Shown one piece after another: positions 1 through 13,230 of a DNA stretch of 64,000 bases. Position 1 is the stretch's first letter. Each line of letters starts with the position of its first letter. The translations under genes and the position numbers were made by a program. The DNA is from Bugula neritina (lineage: Eukaryota > Bryozoa > Gymnolaemata > Cheilostomatida > Bugulidae): the NCBI GenBank assembly GCA_964035545.1, contig OZ037773.1, positions 3,623,251 through 3,687,250 on the forward strand, in the 5' to 3' direction. Under the pieces are notes generated by a model. The model had not been told where the DNA came from. It did no database searches and worked only from the letters and a program-made list of their open reading frames with translations.

Positions 1-307
1 TGAAGTTACTATATAATTAGCACATGTAGCATAATTTGGTCACATATAAGGACATAAACATCATAATCCATTGTAGGTTGATGGTTTGTTCCTTTTTAAT
101 AACAATATTTTGACCAATAATACCTCAATTCTTATTGGTCAAATGTTCAAAATAGACCAATGGTGTTTGCCTATAACGTGAAGATCACAACAAGATATTT
201 AGTCATTGTTACAGTAGCTACTGCCGTAGCACATTGTTTATACAATTTCAAGTACAAATGCACATTCTATTCTAACTCTTGTACAAGTTGAAGTTTCAGC
301 CGTAAAG
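1..307. other. 5' flank of the first SLC5A gene
   Basis: AT-rich sequence upstream of the first coding exon. It contains a short inverted motif around TGACCAATAA / TTATTGGTCAA near 111-140, with CCAAT-type cores on both strands. I see no coding sequence here. A 5' untranslated exon and promoter are expected in or beyond this stretch, but no TATA box or start site can be fixed. Confidence 0.4.
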
Positions 308-3300
308 ATGACTATTCTAGAGGACTTGGCGGCGAAGTCCCAGCTCCACTGGTCTGACTACATTGTGTTGATTGCGTACTTTGTTATTGTCATTGGAGTG
401 GGAATTTGGGTGAGTGTAGACTGTAGCATGTCTTCGTACAAAGTATTAGAACAATATCATAATCGTTAAATTCCGCATTATTTTGATTATTTGTGCATAA
501 TTTGTATCTGATAAATGCCATTGGCAAACAGTTCCAGTTTACTGAGAAAAAGCTAACTAACAGCTGATGTTCAAGTTGGTGTTTAAGAAGCTATAAGTAG
601 TAGTTGTTCTACAATTTTTTATTGTGTACAAACATTATTGATAATGATTCAAACCACGTAGCCATACTAAAATTAATGAAAACTTCTTAGCTACTACTGG
701 AACTGATATATAAGTCAGAGCTGAAATCTAATTGATAGCTGTGGCTTAATTATACCCATCAGTTCACGTTTTAAGGCTGTCTAGTAAAAGCCCCTTCCTG
801 AAAATAGTATTGCGGTGAAATATTTTCTAAAAGCTGTAACTGGTGTGTCAGCAACAAACGTCATTTGAGTCGACCAACATTCTGAAATATTTTACTTTGA
901 GACGTTTAGAGGACATATCTTATCAAAATCATGCCTCGATCTACTTGCAGTTACTACTGTAGAATTATAATAAATATATTTTATTACTTGCAAGACATGT
1001 AAACTGGTTGGACAGTACATGCAGAGAGTCAAGACATTATTATACATGAAACATCAGCTATTTAACTGATAGCTTTTCGTAGCTTTTCTCTGAAAGCTTG
1101 GATAGCTACAAAGCTATAAACAACACATAATTGCACTACAACTACTTACTATACTATCATTCTTATTTAAAATGCAGCTAATATATCTTACAATGTTTAT
1201 TGATATGTAGGAATTTCACAGGACAATATAAACTGCATAAGTAGAATATGTAAATGAGCTCCAGTATCATGTATGTGTAGCGTGGGGGACAGTATCATAT
1301 TAGTTGAGGATGACAAAACATTTTAGTTTCAAGTTCAAGAATGTAGCCTATAATTGTAATATAAATAGGGGAAGTTCTATCCCACCCCTCAAACCAATTA
1401 ATATGAGCATGAAAGAGGGTTAGAGCCTAAAATATTAAACTTATATGTTTATTTCCATGACTTTGTTTTCTGACTTTTAAAATAGGGAAAAGAAATTGAT
1501 TCAAATTCACAAAAAGACAGTTTTTATAGTGCAGATGGTGTGACTAGCGCACAGCAGGTTTAGGCAGTGTACAGTTGGATAGTCTACCTTAGTTATGTAA
1601 TGCACTTGCAGCTTGTATAAGATATCTAGTATAATATTTCACTAAGCATACCTTAGGTACTTGTTTTCTACTGATTATAAGTTATGTTGTGCTCCAACAT
1701 AACATAGCTGATTGCTACCTGTCCAAGGCTATATTTTCTGTGTATTGATAAGTAGACACATGGGCAGATAACTCTGACCTGCTTGACTTGAAAGTCTACG
1801 AGAAAACTAACAGAACACAAGCATTTGGTTTTTCTTATCCAGATAGGTTTTTTGTCACGGAGGTATGGGCAGAGATTTTATAAAAATATTTAAAATTTAA
1901 AACTGGGTTACAGAATAGGCACTCTCAACATGCGCCCCAAACCGTGAAGCATGAATTTAATGTAAATAATAAAGCAACACCATTAGACTGCCTTCTGTTC
2001 TCAAGAATGCTGTATCTAGTGCAGAGTTTTCTAGAATATTCAGTAGATTAGTAGAGCAGCTGTTGTGTTTGTCATATTCTTTGCTAGTAACATTATATTT
2101 AATTACATAAACACTGCTCTTGACATTCTATTACTCCGTGTTTAATCAATGGTCAAATAAATATAGAGTGTTTGCAAAAAATATCAATGTCAGTTTGCCT
2201 TGGAGTTCACCTTTTGTCTTTATAATATCATGCCAGGAATGGGTGGGGAGGGGAGGGGCTTGTGGTAGGTGGGATCACAGGCAACTCATATAATATACAC
2301 TTGACAGCCAATATTGAGCAAAGACTATATTAGACCGTTGGCCTTGGCTCCAACATTCTAATTAATTATTGATATAATTTCATTCCGACAAAAAAATTTA
2401 ATGCAAATCCTAGTCTAAAGTCTACTTCTGCATAAGTTGCAGCCCAGGGGTAAGGCTGAAGTCTCAAGGTTAGCATTTTGCTGAATAAGAAAGGATAATA
2501 CTTTGGCTGAAAAGTTCATACTGGCAGATCCTCTATACTGCCTTCACTACTAACAATAATTTTAGGTATTAATGGCAAAAAATGGAAAATTAGGTGAAAA
2601 TGGCACACTGGTGTTAAATTTTCCCAAACTACAAACTCAAACCCCCATTCCCACCCCGAACCCTAATATTGGAGATACGTCATTTTTACCTACTTTGCGT
2701 TTTGTGCCATCGAATTACCTGTGCAATTTTCACTGATGCCATTTTTACCGGACATCCCTAACAATAGCTATAAGAGTATATTTATTTCACATTTCATTAA
2801 ATATATTTCTATTGCTTATGGAAATGTATACTGGAAGTTTTTTATAGGGTAAATTTCCTTTCCCCCATCAAACTAATGGCTAAGTTGAGAAGACATTATA
2901 TACCTTTGATAGATTACAGCTGCATTATAATATAGAAACTATACTGTTTGGTTTTAAGTGCATAGATTTTGTATAATTTGGGTTTGGAGCGTATAATTGC
3001 TTTCCTCCATAGTCAAACGACTTCTCATGCTAGAACTTACACTATCCAAGAGGTGTATAATTCTGCACCTCCTATTAACTCTAGGGTGTTCAGTGACATG
3101 ATCTTATCACAGTTTAGTAGAGACTGTTATAAGTATAGATTAGGTAGACTATACCTAGCTTGGCGTAGCTGTGCTGTATTTACTCTTATTTGTTAGTAAC
3201 ACATCAGAGGTTATAAAATCCGCATCAAGTTCTTGTTTATAAGAAATATAAAACTAGAAATATGAAGAAGGGGAGATAGATATGCCCCCCAACATTCCGT

Positions 3301-3412
3301 ATAAGTTCACATTAGTGATTATTTCTACACACCAAGAACAAAATAATGTTTAAAATAGGATTTTAATCATTTATACTAACATTAGAATGTTACGTACTTA
3401 ATTATAGCCTAG

Positions 3413-3467
<55 letters not shown>

Positions 3468-6400
3468 CAACTAAACATTTACTTGCAGTCGTCATGTCTG
3501 AACAGAGGATCTGTTGGAGGATATTTTCTGGCTGGAAGAAACATGCACTGGGTGTTGGTAAGTGTGATAACTTCATAGTAGAGTTGTTGTAGTTTGCTAA
3601 AAAATGCTGCTGTTCTAAAGACATCTGAAAACCTGGCAGCATGCCCTAGAATTTCAGCAATAAATTTAGATTTATGACAAGTGGGTTGGTTCAAAGAATG
3701 TTGCGGCAGCTGCTGCCTAAGAATGTGAATTGGTTTAAAATCAAAGTACTGGATTGGCAGCTTTCTGTTCAACTGTACAACTGCTCCTGTTTTTAGACGC
3801 TTTCAATCCATTTAACAAATATTTTCTGACAGCTATGTGGCACTGATTTCCTGGTAATTGTATTCTGTTCTGTGGTGGCCTAGATAAACTATAGATCTTA
3901 GGGTAGCTGACACTGTTTCTGTTGGAAGCAACTGCTCTCGTTGTGTTCAGTATTATTATTCATTAGGTAAGATTTCAACCCATACGCCAAGTCAAACATT
4001 TAAGAACCTAGGTTATACAATGTTCTCCAATTTCTTTCAATTTGATGCTGATTGTTAAACAGTATCCTGATTTATGGCTTAAAACCTGAAAGAAAGGTTA
4101 TTATGATACTTAATGATATAATCATAAAGTTTCTATTCTCGTAAACAATGGATATGGTCAAAATATAGCAAAAAACATTCTTCCTCAAGTAATAAGTTGT
4201 TGATGAAGTAAAGAAAAATTGCTTCATACATCAGCTTGCATCTAAGTAAAATAGATGTCCTACATTTTGTGCCTGATTAATGTCAAACATAGCTGAGGCT
4301 ATGGTTACCATGGTAACAGTGTGAGGCTACGGGTGCCATAGCAACATGGGGACAATGCTGACTATAAAATAGCACTCCTGTTTGTCTAAGGGTATAATAA
4401 AATGTTATGTAATGATGTTTATTCCCACATAGAGACATTTAACCAGTAATTCAATAGTACCCCCTAATCACCCTGATCCTACTGTTATAATTGTAAACTT
4501 TGAGAATAAGATAGTCTAACATTACGTAACATGCATTGTGTGCAGCTCTGAATGGGTTACATAACCCAGTAAATAAAGCAGATAACTATCAAAGAGTTTG
4601 TTAAATAAAGTTGGTCACGAAGTTATTACTGTAGGTGTTATTCAGTGAGTTGAGAAACTAAGAAATGTGGCTTTGCTAACTGCAATAAGTAAATTATACT
4701 TTAAATATCTTATTTATCTAAACAGGTAAATAAGTACACTGAATCATTTTCAAATAAATCTCGACCTGAGTGGCATAAAAAGAAATTTTTAGATGTATGA
4801 ATTAAACAGTGCCTGAATTGTTCTCTTCACATAACTGCTCTTTGTAGTACTTGAGGTCAACTGGTATATAAATGGGAACGGGCATAAGTCTTAGCCTGTA
4901 AACCTGTGCAGTCAAAGGCAAGTTAGGGGGCAATAACTAGGCCCACCCTAACAATATGCTTTGTAAACTGCAACACTTGGGTTCATATAAACTGAAGACA
5001 ATGTTGAACAAAACCATTCAACAATTCCAATCTCCTGATTTTTACACATGCATATAATTATATGTCATGTTACATGTTATGTGAAAGCAGATACGTAAAT
5101 AATGTTCATGTTTTTAACTCTCAGTAATCAAAGGGGTCCACAACTCTCGACAACCTGATAGCACGTGGTACTTGTAGTTGTAACAAATTCAACACTCACA
5201 CATGCGTGATTTGATTATAGTTTAGACTACTATTGGATGTATACTTCATCTCCATGAGGTGAAATTAATCAATGACAACAATCTGTTTCACTGAGTGTAG
5301 TAATTCACTGCGTTTCCATTGGTTCGAGTGGATCCAAACAGGTGTATGCTCCTAAGGGTGGATGTGGTTGCAGTTTGCATGGTTTCATTCAATGCAATTG
5401 TTCTCAAACATTGAATGAAAAATCCATTCAAATCCAAAAATTTCCAAGCTTCCAGAATTATATTAGAATAGAGTTTCGAAACAGGTGCAACTGCAGTGAT
5501 TAAGCATGCTATCCTCTAACAAACAAAATCTCTAAAAAAATCCCTTAGCAGCTCCTATAGTGGCTGTAGCTAAATTAGTCACATTTAGAATGTTTCAGGG
5601 TTGAACAGCAGATAACTAATTATACATTTTGGTCATCTTCTACAGCGATATCACATTCAACTGCTGAACATTTGCACCCTATCATTATACATTGTCTCTT
5701 TACCACATTATACAAATGTGTATACAGTGGCAACAAATATTTTATCCTCTTAGAAATCTTGGCAGTTTAATGTTGCAATGTACTTCATGGTTGGCTAAAA
5801 TCAAGGGGAGATAATAGATAAAAATTTCAACACACACTGTAGTTTGTGAATATATCAACCAATATCTATTTGTGTTAGCAAGCTGCTGGTAATAATTGTC
5901 AAGTTGAGTTACAATTACTAACTGTTTGTACTTTTAAAATATTTAAATTCTAAAACTATGTGTATTAATGTAGTCAAGGAGTAATGTGACTGTAACTCTA
6001 TTTAGGAAACGCAAGCCTGACCACCCTCCTTCCTTTCAAAGGGTGCCTAGTTTATATTTCCTGTATGAACATTTCACCTTATATGACTTGGGAATGTGTT
6101 TGTATGCCTTCTGTATATGTAGATTGACAGATACACCATTCTCCCATTAGTAGTGCACAAGATTCAGGCACTTGATAACCTTATGAAACAGCTGTAGTTC
6201 TATTCTCTCTAAATGTTGACATTTCATTGTTTAGCACAAGTTGTATCACAATAGCTGTGTAAGATATCATTGTTATGCGAGACCTCATTGCTATGTAAAA
6301 TATCACACTAGGTTGAAATATTGTTTTAATGTGAGACCTCATTGCTGTGTTGCGATGTCATTGCTGTGTTGCGATGTCATTGCTGTGCTAGAAAGCATTT

Positions 6401-9400
6401 TAATACAGATATTTTGATCACAAAATATCTAATTTAGATTTCATTAAAAAAAAAAATGCCAGAACCGGAGAAATGCATTGATGCATTGAATTATACTTCT
6501 TATACTAAATTTTTTTTCTCCTATAAACCTTTAATTAATTGAAAGGTAATGTACAAATGTATGGGCTGTTTGTGCTCGTAGAGTTCTGTACTAATAAATT
6601 TTTGTGTTGTGTCTTTTTAGGTAGGAGCCTCTCTATTCGCTAGTAACATTGGAAGCGGCCATTTCATTGGATTAGCTGGCTCAGGGGCAGCTTCTGGAGT
6701 TGCGATATCTATTTTTGAGCTCAGTGTAAGATGCATTCCATAACTAGTAATTTGTAAAATGTAGTAGATGATGGAATTTAAACAATCTATGTTAATTACA
6801 TTCACCATTACTGAAAGCATAATTACTGTTCTATATATGGACATTTCACTATTATATAATGTTGATAATCTTTGTGTAATTTATAGAAATGTGCTTGTTA
6901 TATTTACATTACAATACACTCTGTAAGTTATGACTTATATTGCAGGCTATATTCATTCTCCTACTGCTGGGATGGGTGTTTGTACCAGTCTACATAACCT
7001 CAGGGGTAAGAGAAGATAACTTTAGAAACCCAAATTCAACTTCGTAGAACCCTCATAGAATGAAATAATTAAAAACATTAAAATTTCCTTTTTAAAAATA
7101 GCAGAAAATACATTCAATTCTTTACGTAGTGTGTAATGTTGCTTTGAAAAATTTGTGTAATATTATCTATGAAAATATACTTTTGTTCTGCTGCAGATAA
7201 TACTTTTGTTTTGCTGCAGGTTTACACAATGCCGGAGTACTTGAAGAAGAGGTTTGGTGGTGAGAGAATTCGGGTGTATTTGGCGGTGTTGGCCGTCATC
7301 TTATACGTCTTCACTAAAGTATCGGTGAGAAATCTGATAGTTCCTCTATAAATGTAAGCAGATGCTTTAGAAAACAAACTCTAATATTTCTTAGAAACCT
7401 TTTAGAAGTATTTCTGCAAATAAGTCAATAACTCTAAAACAATATAATAGAAGTTTAGAAAAAAATTAAAGGATGTTAATGTGCTGCGTTATGAACTAAC
7501 ATGACGTTATTAATGTACTATAAAAAGGCAGCTCTACTTGTGAAAAGTTGGAAAATCTACAACCATATATTGGCCTATTTGTTTTGCTTAGTCGTTAAGG
7601 TGGTGGGATTACACACATTATACCATGTATAACAACAGCATAAGTATTTTTGTTAACCTATATCTAGTATATTGCAGGTATTGTTGTATAGTATTATGCC
7701 TTTAGTTACAAAACAAAATAAACTGTATCACAATTGTAGAATAGTGCAATATTATTTATGTTAAGATAAAGTTGCACATATAAACATAAAATGCCATTTG
7801 TCAACTTAGAAATAGCTACGTAATATTTAAAGAATATTATAATAGTAATTATATTGCTAATTTAGTTTGAATCAATGTCATTATAGTATCTTTTATATTC
7901 GAGCAAGTTGTTATGTCATTTAGCAAGCTTGAGTTCTTCTTTTTTTATCCAACATGATTCCTTTTATGTTTAAGATATACTCTGCAGTGTAGAAAAACAA
8001 ACATGTGAAAATAAAGTATCCCAGAGCAGTTATTAGTCTTAGATAATAAGTTTATAAAAACACATACTCCATCCTGTATCATGCAATATATTTCTCTGAT
8101 GCATATCATTTTGTAAGTCATTTAAAGATTGTAAGATATATATTGAGAGAGGAGTTTTACCATGTCTCCCTGACAGGCTGATCTGTTTGCTGGAGCAGTC
8201 TTCATAGAACAGAGCTTAGGCTGGAACATCTGGGGAGCCATCATAGCACTTCTCATCCTCGCCATGGTGTTTACTATCGGAGGTACTTCTCTGTCTGTTT
8301 GTCTGCTTGTATTGATCTCTAGATCTTGGTTACTTTTACTCAAGAAAACATTTCTATTTATTATAAAACCATGTGATTTCTGTAGCACTCTCAGGGCTTT
8401 GATTTTATACTTGTTTCTACTTTATTAAAGCTAATAACTTTTTTTTGTCGATTATCGATATTAATATCAATATTCTCGTGACATACAGTAAAAAGTAGTT
8501 ATTAAATAGTCGATTTGCGTGTGTTGTTTGTGTTGTGCGTGTTATTTGTGTTTTGTATGTTTTGTATTACAATCATTGTTACACAGAATATATTTACTCC
8601 ACTATATAATACATTATAATATAATATAATATAATATAATATAATATGATATAAGACTTGCTGTTATTTGAAGGAGGACTTAGCGCTGTTATCTGGACAG
8701 ACTTTGTGCAAGTTTTCATTATGATCATCGGAGCTTTTGTCCTCATGGTTATCAGTGAGTACCACTGTTCTTGGTGAATAAATATCAGAGTTGTCTGCTC
8801 ATTATGAATATCGGAATTGTTTTCTCATTTTGAAATAAAATAAATGTTAACTCCTTATACTGGTTTCTGTAGGTTTCACTAGAATTGGAGGCTATGCAGG
8901 ACTAGAGGAGAAGTTTCTGGGTCCGGAGGCGTGGCCTAATTTCACTAGACAGTATGTGGACATGGTAGAGGCGGGGCAGAATGTGTCTGATCACATGGAG
9001 ACGTATGCCAAGTGTGGTAAGGGCAGATAATAACTAAACTTATTTCAAAAAACTTCAACAGAGAAGAGTGTTTAAGCCTAGGGCCACACGGCGCGTATTT
9101 TCGCATGCGAAAGTTGAAATCACAAGTAGCAAAGGTGTCCACTGTACGCGTTGAGAAAACATTCGCACTTGTCGCTCTGCATTTTCAACGCAAGTGCGAA
9201 TCGTCTCTGTCGTCGTCACCTAATTGGCTGGTAGTTATTCAGCGAGCCCAATTTCTTTATTTTAGTGCTACATTCCAGTAAATTGCGTTTTATTGAACGC
9301 GAGTGCGATTTAAAAATGAAAGCTTTATTGATAACGCTTCACTGACGCTACAGTGGACACCTTTGCTACTTGTGATTTTAATTTTCGCATGCGAAAATAC

Positions 9401-12400
9401 GCACAGTGTGGCCCTAGGCTTAGTCAAAGGTGGGAAAAACTAGTTTAAATGTTCTCAAGTTTATAAAAGGCATTAGCATATTATTTATAATATATGAGTC
9501 CGGAGTCATTCTCTAATTAACCAATCGGCTTCCTTGTAGGTATGACAAACCAGAACGCCTTTCACTTGATGAGACGTGCTGACGACAGCAGTCTACCATG
9601 GCCAGGGATAATGTTTGGACTTACCATATCCAGTGTGTGGTACTGGTGTTCAGATCAGGTATGACTCTACTTTATACGAGTAGCCTAATGTACTTACTCA
9701 AGAAACTTACTTACTGTTAACAGCTGTACATGCCTTAGACATAACTTACCATAAAACACTTACTTTACAGATTTTAGCTTTATAGCTCTCGAACTTTTTC
9801 TTATAACGTCTTGGAGTCAAATTTGATTTGTATCTACAGCAAGTATAAGTTATAAAATTGCTATTTCTATTTAGTTTTGGTTTGACCATTGCTGCAGAAG
9901 TCAAATGGTAGTTACATTGAATACAATTTAAATTGTTTTCAACTATTTTGCCTATTGAGACGTGCTAATCATATTTACAACTCTTTTATTAACAGCGACC
10001 AAACATTCTAGAAAGTAGAGATACACATTTGTATTCTTGTTAGTATTTCCACACGGCTACCTGTGCAGAACTACTGCTGTCTAGGAGAAAAATGAGTATT
10101 CTTATGATCTTTATTACACTATTGTACCTCACTATTTTCTGCAGGTGATTGTACAAAGAGCACTCGCTGCAAAGAACCTAGTGCATGCCAAAGCAGGCAC
10201 AGTGCTTGCAGGTTCCCTCAAGCTGCTTCCTATGTTTATTATGGTATTTCCTGGAATGATATCAAGACTACTTTATCCAGGTATGTCTGACTTGTTTGTG
10301 TTAACATGTGGTACGTCAGTATATGATGTGTCAGCATGTGATGTGTCAGCATGTTATGTGTCAGCATGTTATGTGTCAGTATATGATGTGTCAGCATGTG
10401 ATGTGTCAGTATGTGATGTTTCAGTATATGATGTGCCAGCATGTTATGTGTCAGCATATTATGTGTCAGTATATGATGTGTCAGAGTGTCATGTTTCAGT
10501 ATATGATGTGTCAGCATGTTATGTGTCAGTATATGATGTGTCAGCATGTGATGTGTCAGTATGTGATGTTTCAGTATATGATGTGTCAGTATGTGATGTG
10601 TCAGTATATGATGTGTCAGCATGTGATGTTGACAAATTAATAAAGAGTATTCGATGGAGTCCGAGTATTTTTAAAAATCTACTTCAACTTTACAATATTT
10701 ACTTTTATTACAGAGCTCGTAGCTTGTGCAGATCCTGACAGTTGCAAGGAGATTTGTGGGAACCCTGCAGGATGTACCAACATAGCCTACCCCCTGCTGG
10801 TAGTGAAACTCATGCCAAACGGAGCCAGAGGTCTGATGCTGGCTGTGATGATGTCTGCATTGATGTCTTCACTAACTTCAATATTCAACAGTAGTTCTAC
10901 AATATTTACTATGGACATCTGGAGACGTCTGAGGAAAAACTCATCAGACATGGAGCTCATGATTGTCGGCAGGTGAAGACAGCTCTAATTTATTTTATCC
11001 ACTCATTGTGTAAGATAGCATACAGAGTGAAACATAACTGTAAATCTTGCTATATTTTAATTTAATTTCCTAAATATTCTTATGGCCAAAAGTTTATTAC
11101 TACAATGGATACGATTTGATATGTAGTCTTGATTGCTGGACCAATGAGCTAATGAAAGAAATGTTATTGCTATTTTTAGAGTTTTTGTGTTAGCGATTGT
11201 AGCAGTCAGTATAGCCTGGATTCCAATAATACAGAACATATCAGAGTTGTTTCACTACATACAAGGCATCACCTCCTTTCTCGCACCGCCAGTCTGCGCT
11301 GTCTACGTACTTGGTATTCTCTGGAAGCGAATCAACGAACAGGTATACTATATGCAAAAGCTTTATTATTTAATTCTAAGCACTATGGTTTCAGTGTGAT
11401 TTTAGTCATAATTTGCCATTTTACTCATTGATGGAATTATTTTGGTAAAATCTATTTTCTTATCTGGTTATTGTTATGATTTATAAAATTAACATTTAGT
11501 TGCAGCAACAACAAAATTTTAGTAGCTCAAGTTATTTTAATTTCTTAAAGAATTTTGGTTCAAGACACAAAAAAATGCATTATTTGTCATCTAAACCACA
11601 TGCTTTTCTCAATTTCTCCCTCACTTCAAAATTAAACAGCTCATCAATTACTTAAAATTGAACCTGTTATAAAGATGATGGCTTTATTTTTCAGGGTGCA
11701 TTTTGGGGGCTCATGGTTGGCCTAGTTGTTGGAATGGTCAGGTTTATATGGGAATTCAGCTATGGACCAGCGCCCCCTTGTGGTGAGGAAGATACTCGAC
11801 ACCCTCTGATCGCCAACGTCCACTACCTCCATTTTGGCATTCTGCTGTTTGGAATTGTTGTCATAGTAACCATCGTCATCAGCTTCCTCACTAAGCCAAT
11901 AGACGACAAGCATGTGAGTTCATTTCAATCGGCTCTAAGTTTCTAGAATGAAAAATAATTGCCCCCACCGGGAATTGAACCCGAGACCTCCGGCTTGCAA
12001 GCAAGTGTGCTAACCATTACACCACGGGGACATCTAGGTAAACACAACACTACATACCACTCAGTTCTCTGAACTCCACTGGCCTATCTACTACTCCTTA
12101 AGTCTTCAGGCTCCCCTAGCTACTCAACTCTCTTGAAGTACTACTACACTTCACTAAATGCCGAAATAGCTTGTAAAATAATTTTGCCCCCACTGGGAAT
12201 TGAACCCGAGACCTCTGGCTTGCAAGCAAGTGTGCTAACCATTACACCACGGGGACGACTGGGTAAACACATGACTACATAGAATAAGATGTGATAGGAA
12301 GTAGAAAAATAGTATTTTGAGTAGAGAAATGTGTCTGTAATTGAAATCTTTTGAACCAGATTTCAGGCAACTCTCGTTTTCATCTCCCTTGATCAGAAAA

Positions 12401-13230
12401 TCATATCTTACCTTAGCATGGAGGCTGACAATAGATTATTTTTATCAGCGTATTCATATTTGATGGTAAATTTGATTCTTAAGACATGGTAGTCTTCAAA
12501 CCTCCTTCATTTAAATTCTACTCAGCAATAAGCGAAAATACCTTTTTGATGACTCGAAACTTTTTAAGTTCTATACTGAGTAATGAGTATGCTATTAATA
12601 GAACGTTTTTATTAATAGCATACTCAGCATAATGTGTTACGTAATATTCTATGTATGAAAACTACTCAATTTGAATCTCACTTTTCAGTTGATTAGATTG
12701 ACTTTCCCATCACGATTTGAAGAAGGAGAGAGAGTAGATATTGGAGGAACAGAAAACACCAACTCTAAACCCAAAGTTGGTGTAAATGAGGAGGGATCAG
12801 TAATGCCCCTTACTGAAATAAATAACAAGGAAGAGGTTGATGTTCAAGAAGCAGACTTGGAAGGACAAGAAGACGTGACTGCTAGAAATGGTAAGTTAGA
12901 GTTATCTTCCCATTATAGCTGTGAGTTGAAGTTGCCTTTTCTTTATAGTGATGAGTTAGAGTTGCCCCCATTACAATTGTATTACACTTAACTATTACAT
13001 TATGTACTAATAATATACTTTATTTCACAGCCAGCTTCCCCTGGTATAAGAAAGCCATTTACTGGATTTGCGGAGTAGAGAATATGACATCATCATCTCA
13101 CGACAGCGACAAACCCGTTGAGGAAGCAGATATGAGCATAGATGAAGATCCACGCTGGTCAAGATGGACCAACTTTTCTGCTGTAGTGGTGATGATAGCC
13201 GCGGCATTTGTGTGGGGATTTTATGCCTAA
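308..13230 (+). CDS. SLC5A (SGLT-type) sodium/sugar cotransporter, copy A, 15 coding exons
   Basis: Plasma-membrane Na+/solute symporter of the SGLT branch of SLC5A (family role: Na+-driven sugar uptake). Coding exons: 308-409, 3489-3557, 6621-6725, 6946-7005, 7220-7324, 8177-8282, 8674-8754, 8873-9016, 9540-9658, 10145-10280, 10714-10972, 11180-11342, 11695-11913, 12689-12890, 13031-13230. Frame is continuous, 689 aa, close to vertebrate SGLTs. Visible SGLT landmarks: [13 protein letters not shown] (about 66-78), [11 protein letters not shown] (about 116-126), [12 protein letters not shown] (about 291-302), [41 protein letters not shown] with Gln457 and Thr460 (numbering equals human SGLT1 here), a hydrophilic loop in exon 14, and a C-terminal membrane segment ending GFYA. 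The ATG at 308 is the only in-frame start seen before the first helix. The closest vertebrate group seems SLC5A1/2/9/10; the exact orthologue and substrate cannot be set from sequence. Confidence 0.95.
3414..3463. repeat. (TA)n microsatellite
   Basis: About 50 bp of alternating TA, ending about 25 bp before the acceptor of exon 2 of SLC5A copy A. It would sit at or just upstream of the polypyrimidine/branch region. Confidence 0.95.
4304..4317. promoter_or_regulatory. Palindromic X-box-like motif (RFX-type)
   Basis: Perfect 14-bp palindrome GTTACCATGGTAAC in intron 2 of SLC5A copy A. It matches the RFX X-box plan of two half sites separated by two bases. A second, weaker copy (GGTGCC, AT, AGCAAC) follows about 15 bp downstream. 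The assignment rests on the motif alone. Confidence 0.3.
5383..5420. repeat. Short inverted repeat (12-bp stem)
   Basis: TTTCATTCAATG at 5383-5394 is matched by its reverse complement at 5409-5420, leaving a 14-nt loop. It lies in intron 2 of SLC5A copy A. No function can be assigned. Confidence 0.5.
8612..8653. repeat. ATAAT-type pentanucleotide repeat (copy A intron 6)
   Basis: A short run of a TATAA/ATAAT pentamer, about 20 bp before the acceptor of exon 7. The second SLC5A gene has a much longer array of the same pentamer at the same intron position (19163-19397). Confidence 0.85.
9075..9420. mobile_element. Palindromic MITE-like element with about 75-bp terminal inverted repeats
   Basis: A 346-bp element in intron 8 of SLC5A copy A. 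The left arm begins AGCCTAGGGCCACAC and the right arm ends with its reverse complement GTGTGGCCCTAGGCT. Arms remain largely complementary for about 75 bp and include the shared core TTTTCGCATGCGAAA. A TA dinucleotide flanks each end (9073-9074 and 9421-9422), fitting a TA target-site duplication. The centre carries further internal inverted segments (CGCAAGTGCGAA types). No coding capacity, so it is a non-autonomous element; the superfamily is not certain. Confidence 0.8.
10296..10630. repeat. 15-bp minisatellite in SLC5A copy A intron 10
   Basis: About 22 imperfect copies of a 15-bp unit of the type GATGTGTCAGTATAT. The array starts about 15 bp after the exon 10 donor at 10280. Because 15 is a multiple of three and the unit has no stop in several frames, it creates long spurious ORFs on both strands. 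Confidence 0.95.
11961..12031 (-). tRNA. tRNA-like sequence, copy 1 (probable pseudogene or SINE head)
   Basis: On the minus strand a 71-nt tRNA-like unit starts GTCCCCGTGG. It has a clear A box (TGGTGTAATGGTTAG), a B box (GGTTCAATTCC), a pairing acceptor stem (GTCCCCG with TGGGGGC, one G-T), a good D stem and a good T arm. The anticodon stem pairs poorly: loop frames giving TGC or GCA are both possible and neither has a proper 5-bp stem. I therefore treat it as tRNA-derived rather than a certain functional tRNA. It lies in intron 13 of SLC5A copy A. Confidence 0.5.
12186..12256 (-). tRNA. tRNA-like sequence, copy 2 (probable pseudogene or SINE head)
   Basis: A second 71-nt copy of the unit at 11961-12031, with only about two to three differences and the same strand, 154 bp further on. 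Sequence just outside the unit is also similar on both sides, so the duplicated block is larger than the tRNA-like part. A and B boxes are intact and the anticodon stem is again poor. Confidence 0.5.

Noticed and set aside
2969-3196. 75-codon open frame in SLC5A-A intron 2
   Set aside because: The initiating codon is not ATG, no family match, and it lies inside a well-supported intron.
10145-10738. 197-codon open frame running from SLC5A-A exon 10 through intron 10
   Set aside because: It is exon 10 followed by the stop-free 15-bp minisatellite. The conserved donor at 10280 and the family sequence in exon 11 show that the true gene splices here.
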